Source: CAZIAK01 sp964537035
Lineage (GTDB): Bacteria; Planctomycetota; B15-G4
Length of the DNA: 64,000 bases
NCBI GenBank assembly: GCA_964537035.1
Contig: CAZIAK010000012.1
Coordinates: 1-64,000 of the forward strand
Direction of reading: 5' to 3'
Each line of letters opens with the position of its first letter. Positions within the stretch are counted from its first letter, which is position 1. Below, piece after piece: positions 1 through 8,042 of this stretch. The position numbers were made by a program, and so were the translations under genes. Under the pieces are notes generated by a model. It did no database searches, was not told where the DNA came from, and saw nothing but the letters and a program-made list of their open reading frames with translations.

Positions 1-11
1 GCCGGGCAGCG

Positions 12-97
12 CTGTTTTTCACCAAGGGGGGCCGTTTCGCTCGGACAGGGTCGGCAGGGCCTCCACACTCGCTGCAGACCCCCCTGGTGAGAAACAG
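12..97. repeat. Long intergenic inverted repeat (19-bp stem, 47-nt loop)
   Basis: The arms at 12-31 and 79-97 pair over 19 positions, with one bulged A (24 or 25) and one G-T wobble (18/91). The stem lies 50 nt past the stop codon of the minus-strand gene that ends at 147. It could end that transcript, although no T-run follows on either strand. The right arm belongs to a short sequence seen again near 31551. A palindromic intergenic repeat of REP type is possible; this is inferred. Confidence 0.55.
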
Positions 98-114
98 GGA
101 CGCCCGGCGCATCG
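82..114 (+). repeat. Dispersed 33-bp intergenic repeat, copy 1
   Basis: Aligned by eye, this segment matches 31551-31583 at 27 of 33 positions, including an unbroken 13-mer CAGGGACGCCCGG. Both copies lie in intergenic DNA just past 3' ends of genes. Here it contributes the right arm of the hairpin at 12-97. Confidence 0.5.
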
Positions 115-146
115 ACGAGAAGCACGCCACCGATGGCCCAGCCCCC

Positions 147-806
147 CTACGGCTTGTCCAGATGAACCACCTGCTTGACCCCGAGAATGTCGGCGATGCG
201 ATCGTCGAGCTTGCCGATGCGCATCACATGTTCGAGCACCACCGGGTGCTTCTCGTGGGGGGTGGTCAGCACGATGCTGCCCGTGCCCAGCATGAGCCGC
301 TCAAGCATGTCGGGGACGGTCTTGTCCCAGCGCAGGTTCTCCGTGCTGTAGCGCTTCATCTTGGGGAATACGCCGTAGCGGTGGATGACCTCGTTGGGAC
401 GGAACTCCCAGTAGTCGAAGCGGGTGCGCAGCCAGACGGAGGTGAAGACCGCCGTGAAGCCCAGGAAGATCATCCAGTAGAAGGTGGTGCTCATCACGGG
501 CTGCAGGCTGGAGAACCAGGCCGAGACCGAGCCCAAGGCGTCGAAGTAGAGCAAGGCCAGAGCTGTGACCACCAGGCACAGCCCGGCGATGAGTGAGCGC
601 TCTTCGTTGAAGTCGAAGCTGATCACCAGCAGGTTGAAGAAGAAGGCGCCCATCCAGATCAGGCCGGTGGAGGCGTCCGGCGTGAGCAGGGCGCAGAGCA
701 GGGACACCAGCCAGGTGAGATAAAAGAAGACCACCTTGGGCAGGGGCCGAACGATGACGCTGAGCGGGTCGGCGGACGAGGAGCTGTCGGGCGTGGCGTC
801 AGTCAT
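147..806 (-). CDS. Membrane protein with C-terminal PH-like domain
   Basis: This is a 219-residue integral membrane protein of unknown role. The first 30 residues are polar and Ser/Asp-rich. Four hydrophobic segments follow (about residues 25-43, 49-68, 73-92 and 105-125). The C-terminal ~90 soluble residues read RFDYWEFRPNEVIHRYG and continue into a beta-rich stretch. This resembles bacterial PH-domain (bPH2/YdbT-like) membrane proteins, where a short basic/aromatic beta domain follows the last helix. It is separated from aroDE by about 140 bp, and no strong ribosome-binding site is visible before the ATG, so the start is moderately secure. The membrane location is seen in the sequence; the PH assignment is tentative. 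Confidence 0.65.
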   Translation of the reverse strand: MTDATPDSSSSADPLSVIVRPLPKVVFFYLTWLVSLLCALLTPDASTGLIWMGAFFFNLLVISFDFNEERSLIAGLCLVVTALALLYFDALGSVSAWFSSLQPVMSTTFYWMIFLGFTAVFTSVWLRTRFDYWEFRPNEVIHRYGVFPKMKRYSTENLRWDKTVPDMLERLMLGTGSIVLTTPHEKHPVVLEHVMRIGKLDDRIADILGVKQVVHLDKP

Positions 807-945
807 GGTTTGGTCCGGCTGGGTGAGCGGCGCAGAGCGGCCAAGGGTGAAGGTCGGGTGCTGTCATTGTGAGCCTTGCGGCCCCCTGATTGCTCGTCCC
901 TCTCGGGGGATTTCTGGCCCACCGGCGCGCCAGACATGGCCAGCC

Positions 946-2526
946 TCAGGCCCCCGCTCCACAGCACCTGGCCGCTTGCAGACGCACGTCCGTGGGGATG
1001 GTCGTGCCGGCAAAGACCTCGGCCTGGCGCCGGGCCTGCAAGCCGAAGAAGACCTCGCCGGGGATGAGCGGCACCCCGGCGGCCTCGGCAGCATCCCTGA
1101 AGGGTGAAGTGGAGCCTCCGTAGGCCAGGTCGATGGCGATGCCATCGGGTCTGAAGCTGTCAGCAGAGAGGGTCTGCAGCTCGAAGGGGTCGGTGCCCTC
1201 CATGCCCACGGGCGTGGCGTTGATGGCGATGTCGACCGGCAGGTGGGTGGGCTCGGTGATGGCCAGGGCTGGCAGGGTCTCGGCCAGATCGTCGACCAGT
1301 TCGCGGGCGTTGGCCAGCCTGCGGGACCAGATGGCCAGCTCGACGTCCTGCTCGAACATGGCCACGGCCACGGCTCGGGCCGCTCCACCGGAGCCCAGCA
1401 GCAGCACCTTGGGAGGCTGGTCACGGTGGGTCTTCTTGCGCAGGCCCGGGCCGCCCTTGCCTTTCCAGCAGGCTTCGAGGGTGGGGGGCAACCACTCGTG
1501 GGGGTCGCCCAGGTCGGCGCGCCAGGCGGTGAGCAGTCGGGGCAGCAGGTCGCAGGAGGCTTTCCAGTCGGTGTTGCGTGCCTGCCAGCCAGCGGGGGTG
1601 CGTAGCAGGGTGTTGGCCGACCCGGTCGAGCGGGCGCCGGGCATGACCGCCCTGGCGGCGGCGATGGCATCCCGCTTGAGGGGATGGGTCACGGCGAGAC
1701 CATCGAGGCGCAGAGCGTCGGCGTTGGTCAGAAGCTCGCTCATCCGGGTGGCGTCGAGGGGCACCATGCGCGCCGGGCGGGCCAGGGCCCTGAAGATCGA
1801 GTTGTGGTACGCGGGCGAGAGCGAGTGGGCCACCGGACTGCCCACCACGGCGAAGAAACGGGTGCCCTCGCCGATCAGGCCCACGTGATAGACCTGCTGC
1901 AGGCGTTCGACGGAGGGCTGGTCGGCGTGGCCGGGTGTCGTGCTGTCGGCTGCGCCATAGGTCAGAGGGCAACCTCTCCCCGCGGCCATGACTCGACCCG
2001 CTTCTGCCTGCAGCCCCGTGGGCACCACGGCCAGTCCGTCCCCCAGGGTCTCTTGCAGGCTGAGCAGCTGGGCCAGGTGGGTGCAGCTGTTGGCGGGGAC
2101 GGCCAGCTTGGCGAAGCGGGTGCCGTGGGCCAGGAGCCGTCGGCCCAGGGCTTCAAGTCGGGGCAAGAACCGGGTCAAGTGGCACGAGGCGATGATCTGG
2201 CCGGGCAGGTCGGCTGGTAGGGCGTCGAGGCAGTTGTCCTCCACGTCGATCATGTCGGCGCCGGCTCTTGCGGCAGCCACCAGCAGGGCCAGGCGCTCGG
2301 CCTCGCTGCCAGCGAAGGCGCCGCCGTGGTCTAGACCTCTGCAGGTGACGATGACCGGAATGCTGCGCGGCAGCTTCAGCAGGCCCTCGACCGTCTCGCG
2401 GTCTGGGGTCTGCAATGCGTCGATGCGCAACTCGAGATCGTCCGCGCCCGCGGGCGGGTCGAGCAGCAGCTGGGCGCAATCGTCGACGCTGCGCACCATG
2501 ACGGTGGCGACGAGGCGGGTTGTCAT
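946..2526 (-). CDS. aroDE: Bifunctional 3-dehydroquinate dehydratase / shikimate 5-dehydrogenase (AroD-AroE fusion)
   Basis: One 526-residue chain catalyses two successive steps of the shikimate pathway: dehydration of 3-dehydroquinate, then NADPH reduction to shikimate. Residues 1-215 are a type I dehydroquinase: ELR at 32-34, TCR at 61-63, His116 in ASCH, Schiff-base Lys140 in AKLAV and PGH near 198. Residues 223-526 are shikimate dehydrogenase: GSPVAHSLSP at 229-238, catalytic Lys284 in THPLK, NTD at 318-320, nucleotide-binding GSGGAARA at 378-385 and INATPVGM at 435-442. The stretch 330-372 is longer than usual. The start codon overlaps the stop of the DUF2520 gene as ATGA. Such fusions are known in plants, chlamydiae and planctomycetes. 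The shikimate kinase is encoded separately near 60880. Confidence 0.95.
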   Translation of the reverse strand: MTTRLVATVMVRSVDDCAQLLLDPPAGADDLELRIDALQTPDRETVEGLLKLPRSIPVIVTCRGLDHGGAFAGSEAERLALLVAAARAGADMIDVEDNCLDALPADLPGQIIASCHLTRFLPRLEALGRRLLAHGTRFAKLAVPANSCTHLAQLLSLQETLGDGLAVVPTGLQAEAGRVMAAGRGCPLTYGAADSTTPGHADQPSVERLQQVYHVGLIGEGTRFFAVVGSPVAHSLSPAYHNSIFRALARPARMVPLDATRMSELLTNADALRLDGLAVTHPLKRDAIAAARAVMPGARSTGSANTLLRTPAGWQARNTDWKASCDLLPRLLTAWRADLGDPHEWLPPTLEACWKGKGGPGLRKKTHRDQPPKVLLLGSGGAARAVAVAMFEQDVELAIWSRRLANARELVDDLAETLPALAITEPTHLPVDIAINATPVGMEGTDPFELQTLSADSFRPDGIAIDLAYGGSTSPFRDAAEAAGVPLIPGEVFFGLQARRQAEVFAGTTIPTDVRLQAARCCGAGA

Positions 2527-3482
2527 GGCGTGTGGCCTCTCAGCAGGTCGCGCAGGGTCTGTTCACATCTGCCAGACAGACTACCTGTCTGGAGCGCGAG
2601 ACCTAGCGCTCGCAAGGCCAAGGATTGATAAGCAGCGGACACGTCGTGGGGGAGCTCTCTGAGCGCTTGCAGATGTTTCTCCACCGCGACCGTATCCCCG
2701 CGGGCGATGGGACCGGTCAACGCGTCGTGGGGACGGTGGTGTGTCAAGTTCTCGAGCGTGCCCTGTAGCAGGGGCAGCAGGGCGGCCCGGGCCTGGTCTC
2801 GTTGGAGCCCGGCGTGCTCGGCGATGTCCAGGCACTGATCGACCAGGGCCACCAGATGGTTGGCGCCGTGGGCCGCGGCGGCGTGCCAGGCGGGGCGGCG
2901 GCCCGGCGCCAGGCCAAACGCGCTGCCTGCGCAGGCCGTGACCATTTCTTCAGCCACGGCCAGAGCGGGAGCGGCTCCCTCCAGGGCGAACACCGTGCCC
3001 GGCAGCGACTCGGCGTCCCGCTGCGGATCGACGAAGCTCTTCAGTGGGTGGAGGCCGCCGGTGGCCAGACCAGCTGCCGCCAGGTCACCGAGGGCGTCGA
3101 CCTCTACAGAACCTGAGAGATGAAGAGCGACGGAGCCAGGGGGCCAGGGCCTCTGGGCGAGGGCTTTGGCGCGATCTGCGATGACCCGGTCGGGCACGGC
3201 GATGAGCAGCACCACGGCGGGCTGGTCGGAGGCGGCGGGGGCTTCAGCGGCTGCGGGCCAGGCGTCCATGGAGGCCGGCTCGCCTGCGCCGATCAGGGCG
3301 CGGCGCTCCCTCGCCCGCTCGACGGTGCGGCAGACCACGGACCCCACGGGCCAGCCCGCCAGCGCCAGTCGCCGGGCCAGGCCTGTGCCGGCCGCGCCCG
3401 CGCCCACCACGTGCAGCAGGGGCCTAGCTGGACGTGGCTCCTTGCTCGCCTTCTGGGCCGGGCTGTCCTGGCGGCTGCTCAT
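2523..3482 (-). CDS. Rossmann-fold and DUF2520 domain protein
   Basis: This 319-residue protein is related to the ProC/short-chain oxidoreductase group. After about 20 polar residues, a nucleotide-binding beta-alpha-beta motif, VGAGAAGTGLARRL, occupies 26-39. The phrase GGLHPLKSF in mid-protein and a helical C-terminal half are typical of DUF2520 proteins. No substrate is established for the family and none can be inferred here. The start ATG lies inside the 3' end of spoVG (a 59-nt out-of-frame overlap) and is preceded by GAGG six nucleotides upstream, which supports this start. The 3' end overlaps aroDE by four bases, so the two are probably translationally coupled. Confidence 0.85.
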   Translation of the reverse strand: MSSRQDSPAQKASKEPRPARPLLHVVGAGAAGTGLARRLALAGWPVGSVVCRTVERARERRALIGAGEPASMDAWPAAAEAPAASDQPAVVLLIAVPDRVIADRAKALAQRPWPPGSVALHLSGSVEVDALGDLAAAGLATGGLHPLKSFVDPQRDAESLPGTVFALEGAAPALAVAEEMVTACAGSAFGLAPGRRPAWHAAAAHGANHLVALVDQCLDIAEHAGLQRDQARAALLPLLQGTLENLTHHRPHDALTGPIARGDTVAVEKHLQALRELPHDVSAAYQSLALRALGLALQTGSLSGRCEQTLRDLLRGHTP

Positions 3483-3945
3483 GGTTCGCCTCGTGCCCGC
3501 CGGTGCTGCTGGCCTCCCGAGATCGCTGATCGTCGAAATCGTCGAGGTTGTGGGGCACGTAGCCCGGCTGCTGGGAGCGTTGCAGCTCCTCTCGGTAGGC
3601 AGCGATGCAACTGTCCTCGATCAGAGCGCGGCATTTCTGGTTGATGGGGTGAGCGATGTCGACATAGAGGCGGGGCCGACCACGACCATCGTCCAAAGCC
3701 TGAGGCGGATCCAGTTTGTGTCCGCAGTTGTTGCAGAAGTGAGCCTTGAGGTGGTTCTTGTCCCCGCACTTGTGGCAGCGGCCGGTGACCTTGCGGCTCG
3801 GCATGGCAATGAAGGGGCCCTTGAGCCCCTCGATCACCTTCACGTCGCGCACGACGAACCCGTGGCCAAAGGTCACGGTGCAGAAGGCGAGCAGCCGCTC
3901 TTTCTGATTCTCCGCGAGCTTCACACGGACTTCCGTGATCTCCAA
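3424..3945 (-). CDS. spoVG: SpoVG-family protein with zinc-ribbon insert
   Basis: SpoVG proteins are small nucleic-acid-binding regulators. The core (LEITEVRVKL at the start, FCTVTF, VVRDVKVIEG, FIAMPSRK) is unmistakable across residues 1-52. It is followed by a CHKC...CNNC pair (Cys57, Cys60, Cys71, Cys74) that should bind zinc, then a polar tail rich in Gln, Pro and Glu. At 173 residues it is nearly twice the length of Bacillus SpoVG. I chose a TTG start because AGGAG sits six bases upstream and the family begins at this residue; an upstream in-frame TTG at 4014 is less likely. It follows ispE by 74 bp, a neighbourhood also familiar from Firmicutes. Its last 59 bases overlap the next gene. 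Confidence 0.93.
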   Translation of the reverse strand: MEITEVRVKLAENQKERLLAFCTVTFGHGFVVRDVKVIEGLKGPFIAMPSRKVTGRCHKCGDKNHLKAHFCNNCGHKLDPPQALDDGRGRPRLYVDIAHPINQKCRALIEDSCIAAYREELQRSQQPGYVPHNLDDFDDQRSREASSTGGHEANHEQPPGQPGPEGEQGATSS

Positions 3946-4019
3946 GCCGTTCTCCTGTCGAGCGTCCGGCGCAGACTCTGAGGTCTTCGCAGGCACGAGG
4001 ATCGATCCAACCAATAGCC

Positions 4020-4943
4020 CTAGCGCGTTCTGGAGACGGTACGGACAAACTGCCCGGAGGTTTCCTCTGACAGCGACTCGTCCGTTGGATCGGGGCAGAA
4101 TCGAAACAACGTCGAGCCGCTTCCCGAGAGATGGAAGCCACCTTGGTTGAGCATGCTAGCAAGGCGCGGCTCAGATCGAAGGGCTGGAGCTTCAAGGTCG
4201 TTGCGATAGAGGCGCTCCAGTGTCGTGGTGGGCGCGTCGTCGAACGCGCTGGCGAGTTGCACGGGACTTGCGTCGGGCGGTGTGGGCAGTGGCGGCGCAG
4301 CCAAGGCGCGGTAGACGGTTGGTGTCGACAATCCGAAACCGGGTAGATGCAGAAGCAGGTCGAAGGGCCGGGGCCCGTTGATGAGCTGGACGATCTCGCC
4401 TCGGCCGCTGCACAGGGCCGTGCCGCCGGTCAAGAAGAAGGGGACATCGCTGCCCAGTCGGGCCGCCAGGAGGTGCAGCTTGCTCGCAGCCAAGGGCCCG
4501 CCGAGCAGGCGGTTGAGCAAGGTCAGGGTCAGGGCCGCGTCGCTGGATCCGCCACCCAGACCTCCCCCGGCGGGGATGCCCTTGGTCAGCTTGAGCGACA
4601 GCCCCACGTCTCCGCTGGCACCGCACTCGGCGAGCAGTGTGCTGGCGGCTCGTCGGACCAGATTGTCCGGGCCGCTCGGTACCTGATGGGCCGGGCCGCT
4701 GTCGGTCGCAGGGAGCGGCGCGAGGTCGAGGGTGATGTCGGCCTCACCCGGGGCGATGTGCTCTCGCCGATCGCGCAGGGTGACGGTGAGGTCATCGCAG
4801 AGGTCGATGGTCTGCAGCACGGTGAGCAGTTCGTGGAAGCCGTCCGGGCGCCGCCCGAGCACCTCCAGGTAGAGGTTGATCTTGGCCGGGGCCTGGCCCG
4901 AGAGGACCTTGCCATCGCCCGGGCCTGGGGCGGGGCAGCTCAT
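4020..4943 (-). CDS. ispE: 4-diphosphocytidyl-2-C-methyl-D-erythritol kinase
   Basis: This GHMP kinase phosphorylates CDP-methylerythritol with ATP in the MEP isoprenoid pathway. Visible hallmarks are the N-terminal APAKINLYLEVLGRRPDGFHEL block (Lys21, Asn23), the ATP loop PAGGGLGGGSSDAA at 124-137 with catalytic Asp135, and the C-terminal GSGST loop. Its 307 residues fit the family. The start overlaps the panC stop as ATGA. No other MEP-pathway gene is in the window, so it appears to sit in this operon by housekeeping clustering rather than by pathway. Confidence 0.96.
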   Translation of the reverse strand: MSCPAPGPGDGKVLSGQAPAKINLYLEVLGRRPDGFHELLTVLQTIDLCDDLTVTLRDRREHIAPGEADITLDLAPLPATDSGPAHQVPSGPDNLVRRAASTLLAECGASGDVGLSLKLTKGIPAGGGLGGGSSDAALTLTLLNRLLGGPLAASKLHLLAARLGSDVPFFLTGGTALCSGRGEIVQLINGPRPFDLLLHLPGFGLSTPTVYRALAAPPLPTPPDASPVQLASAFDDAPTTTLERLYRNDLEAPALRSEPRLASMLNQGGFHLSGSGSTLFRFCPDPTDESLSEETSGQFVRTVSRTR

Positions 4944-5869
4944 GCCCTGGGAGTTGGCCGGGCAGCTGAGCCGGGCGGCGAGGGGCTGCCCAGAAGCGCC
5001 GAGCCCAGCACATGGTTGTCGAGCAGGCGCACGTCGCCTTCCGGTCCCGCCACGGGGCCCGCCACCACGGCCACGTCGCCCAGGCGTGCCTTGGGCGGCG
5101 AGGACATATCGTCAGGGTCGACGATGTTGGCGTAGTCCGGGGAGCAGCCCAGGCCAGCTCTCAGCACGGTCTGCATGGCCTCCTCGAGCGCAGGCACAGA
5201 GGTCTCGCCAGCGGCAAACAGCTGCTCAACCGCAGACAGGGCGGCCACGAGGGACAGACCGCGCTGCCGGCCAGAGGGCGACAGAAAGGCGTTGCGACTG
5301 GACATGGCCATCCCGTCGTCGTCGCGGAGGATGTCGCAGACCACCAGCTCGATGGGCAGGTCGAGGTCGCGGATCAAGCGCCGTACGACCACGGCCTGCT
5401 GAAAGTCCTTGCGACCGAAGTAGGCTCGGGTGGGGTTCGCGATGCCGAACAGCTTGGCCACCACGGTGAGCACACCGTCGAAGTGCCCTGGGCGAGCGGC
5501 GCCTTCGAGCGAGCGGGTCAACTCCGGCCCCATGGTGACCTTGGTGATGTAGCCCGGTGGGTACATCTCTTGCTCTTGCAAGGCAGCGACAATGTGTGCG
5601 CCCGCGTCTGCGAGCATGGCTGCGTCTGCGTCAAGCGGGCGGTGGTACCGTTCAAAGTCAATGGCTTCACCGAACTGCAGCGGGTTGACGAAGATCGACA
5701 CCGCCACCTGATCACACTCTTCGCAGGCCCGGCGCACCAACGACAGGTGACCTTCGTGGAGCGCGCCCATGGTGGGCACCAGCCCCAGAGTGCCCGTGCT
5801 GGCGGCTGACCGACAGGCGGCCTTGATCTCGTCGAGGGAGGCAAGCAGTTGCATCGGTGCGCGACTCAC
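4940..5869 (-). CDS. panC: Pantothenate synthetase (pantoate-beta-alanine ligase)
   Basis: PanC joins pantoate and beta-alanine with ATP to make pantothenate, the coenzyme A precursor. The HIGH-type motif is PTMGALHEGH at 32-41. VSIFVNPLQF lies at 57-66, GRKDFQQ at 152-158 and the KMSKS-like MSSRN at 189-193. All are canonical, as is the order of blocks. The 309 residues include a slightly long C-terminus. The gene is coupled on both sides by four-base overlaps, with folK upstream and ispE downstream. panB and panD are not in the window. Confidence 0.96.
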   Translation of the reverse strand: MSRAPMQLLASLDEIKAACRSAASTGTLGLVPTMGALHEGHLSLVRRACEECDQVAVSIFVNPLQFGEAIDFERYHRPLDADAAMLADAGAHIVAALQEQEMYPPGYITKVTMGPELTRSLEGAARPGHFDGVLTVVAKLFGIANPTRAYFGRKDFQQAVVVRRLIRDLDLPIELVVCDILRDDDGMAMSSRNAFLSPSGRQRGLSLVAALSAVEQLFAAGETSVPALEEAMQTVLRAGLGCSPDYANIVDPDDMSSPPKARLGDVAVVAGPVAGPEGDVRLLDNHVLGSALLGSPSPPGSAARPTPRA

Positions 5870-6342
5870 ACGGGCTGCTGAACAGTGAGGCGCTGGTACA
5901 GCTCGTGCAAGGTGGCGTTGAGCAGTGGGTGCCGCAGGTCAGGGGCGACCTCTGCGGCCGGCTCCAGCACAAACGGCCGCTCATGTGCCCGGGCGTGGGG
6001 GACGGTGATCCCTGGTGCGTTGATGACGGCGTCGCCGTGCACGATGAGATCGAGGTCGAGTGTGCGAGGCCCGTTGGGCGCGCTGCGCACCCGACCATGG
6101 CGCACCTCGATCGCGAGCAGCTCTTGCAGCAGCTGCTGAGCCGAGCACGTGGTCTCGAGCAGGCAGGCGCCGTTGAGGAACTTCGGTGAGCCCGGGGGGG
6201 CGTCCACCGGTGCGGTCTCCCGAAAGCGGGAGGCTCGGATCAGCCGTGTCTCAGGGATGGAACCCATGGCGGCCAGGGCCCGTTGCAGGGTGCTCCGCCG
6301 GGGGGGCAAGTTGCTGCCCATGGCCACCACCGCGAGGGTCAT
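5866..6342 (-). CDS. folK: 2-amino-4-hydroxy-6-hydroxymethyldihydropteridine pyrophosphokinase
   Basis: HPPK transfers pyrophosphate from ATP to hydroxymethyl-dihydropterin in folate synthesis. GSN at 9-11 and the family signature near residues 86-100 (RSAPNGPRTLDLDLI) identify it. The metal-binding Asp pair lies in LDLDL. The ATG at 6342 overlaps the pssA stop as ATGA and gives the normal length of 158 residues. A longer in-frame extension upstream is Arg/Pro-rich and is non-coding in this frame. Confidence 0.95.
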   Translation of the reverse strand: MTLAVVAMGSNLPPRRSTLQRALAAMGSIPETRLIRASRFRETAPVDAPPGSPKFLNGACLLETTCSAQQLLQELLAIEVRHGRVRSAPNGPRTLDLDLIVHGDAVINAPGITVPHARAHERPFVLEPAAEVAPDLRHPLLNATLHELYQRLTVQQPV

Positions 6343-7244
6343 GGCTGCTCGCCGTCTGACCCGTCGCCGTGATCGAGGCCGTCGTCGCCGTCGTCGCTCC
6401 AGGGCTGGGGCAAGGCCTCCAGGACCGGGCGGCCGGTGATGCGGGAGCGCAGGGCCAGGACCAGTCCGCCGACGACATAGAGGACGATGACCAGGAAGAG
6501 CGACCACTCGTGGAAGACCAGCACGCCCGCCACGATGAGCACCACGTTGACGAAGCGGCTAGCCCGCATGTGTCGCCCCACGTAGCGTTGCACCACGTGC
6601 ACGTAGGGCACGCGGGAGACCATGAGCAACCCGGTCACGGCGGCGACCCAGGGCAGGCTACGCAGGATCAGCACGGCCAAGGCGTCGGCGTTCTCGGCGC
6701 CCAGGCCGATCTCGGTGCGTCCGTCAAAGATGAAGATCACAGCGGCCACGATCAGGCCCGCGGCGGCCGGGGAGGGCAGCCCCTCGAAGGTGTGATGGGA
6801 GCCCTCGTCTTCGTCTGTCTTGGCCGTGAAGCGGGCCAGGCGCAGGACGGCGCCGATCAGGTACAGGGCGCAGAGGGCCGAGATCACCTTGGGCATGAAG
6901 GGCTGCTCCAGGCCGATCTTGCCGTGCTCGTAGACCACCTTGGCCATGAGCGCGGGGGTGACGCCGAAGGTCACCGCGTCGGCCAGGCTGTCGACCTGGG
7001 CCCCGAAGGGCGAGGTGCTCTTGGTCAGCCGGGCCACCCGTCCGTCGAGGGCGTCGAAGATCATGCCCAGCAGCACCAGCCCCGCCGCCTGCAGGATCTT
7101 CTCGGCGAAGGCCGGGTCGAGAGGGCCGGCTCCGGTCGACGAGGTCATGGCGTCGACCGTCTTGGCCATGGCCATGAAGCCACAGACCAGGTTGCCCAAG
7201 GTCATGATGGTGGGCAGCACGGGGATGATCGAACGGGCTGCCAT
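6339..7244 (-). CDS. pssA: CDP-diacylglycerol-serine O-phosphatidyltransferase
   Basis: PssA makes phosphatidylserine from CDP-diacylglycerol and serine at the membrane. The CDP-alcohol phosphotransferase signature is complete: Asp64, Asp67-Gly68, Ala71-Arg72, Gly81, Asp85 and Asp89. About seven hydrophobic helices are spread over the 301 residues. The C-terminus has a short Asp/Gly-rich cytosolic tail. The gene lies two bases after psd, so the two steps of phosphatidylethanolamine synthesis are adjacent and probably co-translated. Confidence 0.95.
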   Translation of the reverse strand: MAARSIIPVLPTIMTLGNLVCGFMAMAKTVDAMTSSTGAGPLDPAFAEKILQAAGLVLLGMIFDALDGRVARLTKSTSPFGAQVDSLADAVTFGVTPALMAKVVYEHGKIGLEQPFMPKVISALCALYLIGAVLRLARFTAKTDEDEGSHHTFEGLPSPAAAGLIVAAVIFIFDGRTEIGLGAENADALAVLILRSLPWVAAVTGLLMVSRVPYVHVVQRYVGRHMRASRFVNVVLIVAGVLVFHEWSLFLVIVLYVVGGLVLALRSRITGRPVLEALPQPWSDDGDDGLDHGDGSDGEQP

Positions 7245-7246
7245 GG

Positions 7247-7921
7247 TCAGCTGCGCGGGTCGCCCTGGGCTGGCTTGAGTCGGGCGAGCAGGGTCTGGCC
7301 GCCTCGTACGGTGTCGCCGATCTGGCAGCTCACTGCGTCAAGGTCGGCGGTGGGCACGATGAGCTCTGTCCGGGATCCGAAGCGGATCATGCCGTAGCGC
7401 TGGCCCCGCTCGAAGCTCTGGCCCACGGTCACCGGGCAGAGGATGCGGCGGGCAATCAGGCCGGTGATCTGGCGGATGGCCACGTTGCGGCCGTCTGGTC
7501 TGCGCAGGGTGATGGTGGCGGCACGGTTCTCCTCGCTGGCCCGGGGGTTGCGGGCATCGAGGAAGCCACCGTCCCGCTCGCTGATCTCCGTGGCCTCGCC
7601 GGCGCAGGGCACCCGGTTCACGTGCACGTCGAAAACCGACAGGAAAATGCCGATGCGAGTGGCGGGCTCGCTGAGGGCCGGGTCGTCCACGGTGACGATG
7701 TCGGCCACCACCCCGTCTGCGGGGGAGACCAGATCGTCTTCACCACCGGCCGCCTGGCGCTCCGGATCGCGGAAGAAGGCCGCGAAGAAAAGGAGCAGGG
7801 GCAGGGGGAGGGTCCACCAGAGCCCTCCCAGGGCCCAGGCCAGGGCCAGGGAAAGGGCGGCGAGGGGCACGGTGCTGAGCAGCAGCGTGCCGGTTGCGTA
7901 GGTCGTAAAGGGCCATCTCAT
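7247..7921 (-). CDS. psd: Phosphatidylserine decarboxylase proenzyme
   Basis: Psd decarboxylates phosphatidylserine to phosphatidylethanolamine using a self-generated pyruvoyl group. The 224-residue length and the hydrophobic N-terminus (residues 11-50) followed by RDPER match the short PSD-A type. SPADG is at 66-70, DVHVNR at 98-103, and the self-cleavage site is Gly182-Ser183 in FGSRTEL. I took the ATG at 7921 because the membrane segment begins directly after it; an in-frame extension upstream would be unlike the family. This is the first gene of the minus-strand operon, diverging from the lipoprotein gene at 8043 across 121 bp. Confidence 0.93.
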   Translation of the reverse strand: MRWPFTTYATGTLLLSTVPLAALSLALAWALGGLWWTLPLPLLLFFAAFFRDPERQAAGGEDDLVSPADGVVADIVTVDDPALSEPATRIGIFLSVFDVHVNRVPCAGEATEISERDGGFLDARNPRASEENRAATITLRRPDGRNVAIRQITGLIARRILCPVTVGQSFERGQRYGMIRFGSRTELIVPTADLDAVSCQIGDTVRGGQTLLARLKPAQGDPRS

Positions 7922-8042
7922 CCGGTCCACCGTACCGACTCGGTGGGCCCGATGGACAGGTCCTGGGCAGCATGGCCAAAAGTCTCCAGGCAATTGGGCC
8001 GAAAGGGAACTCTGGCCCCCCACGACGCTGGAGATCTGACCC

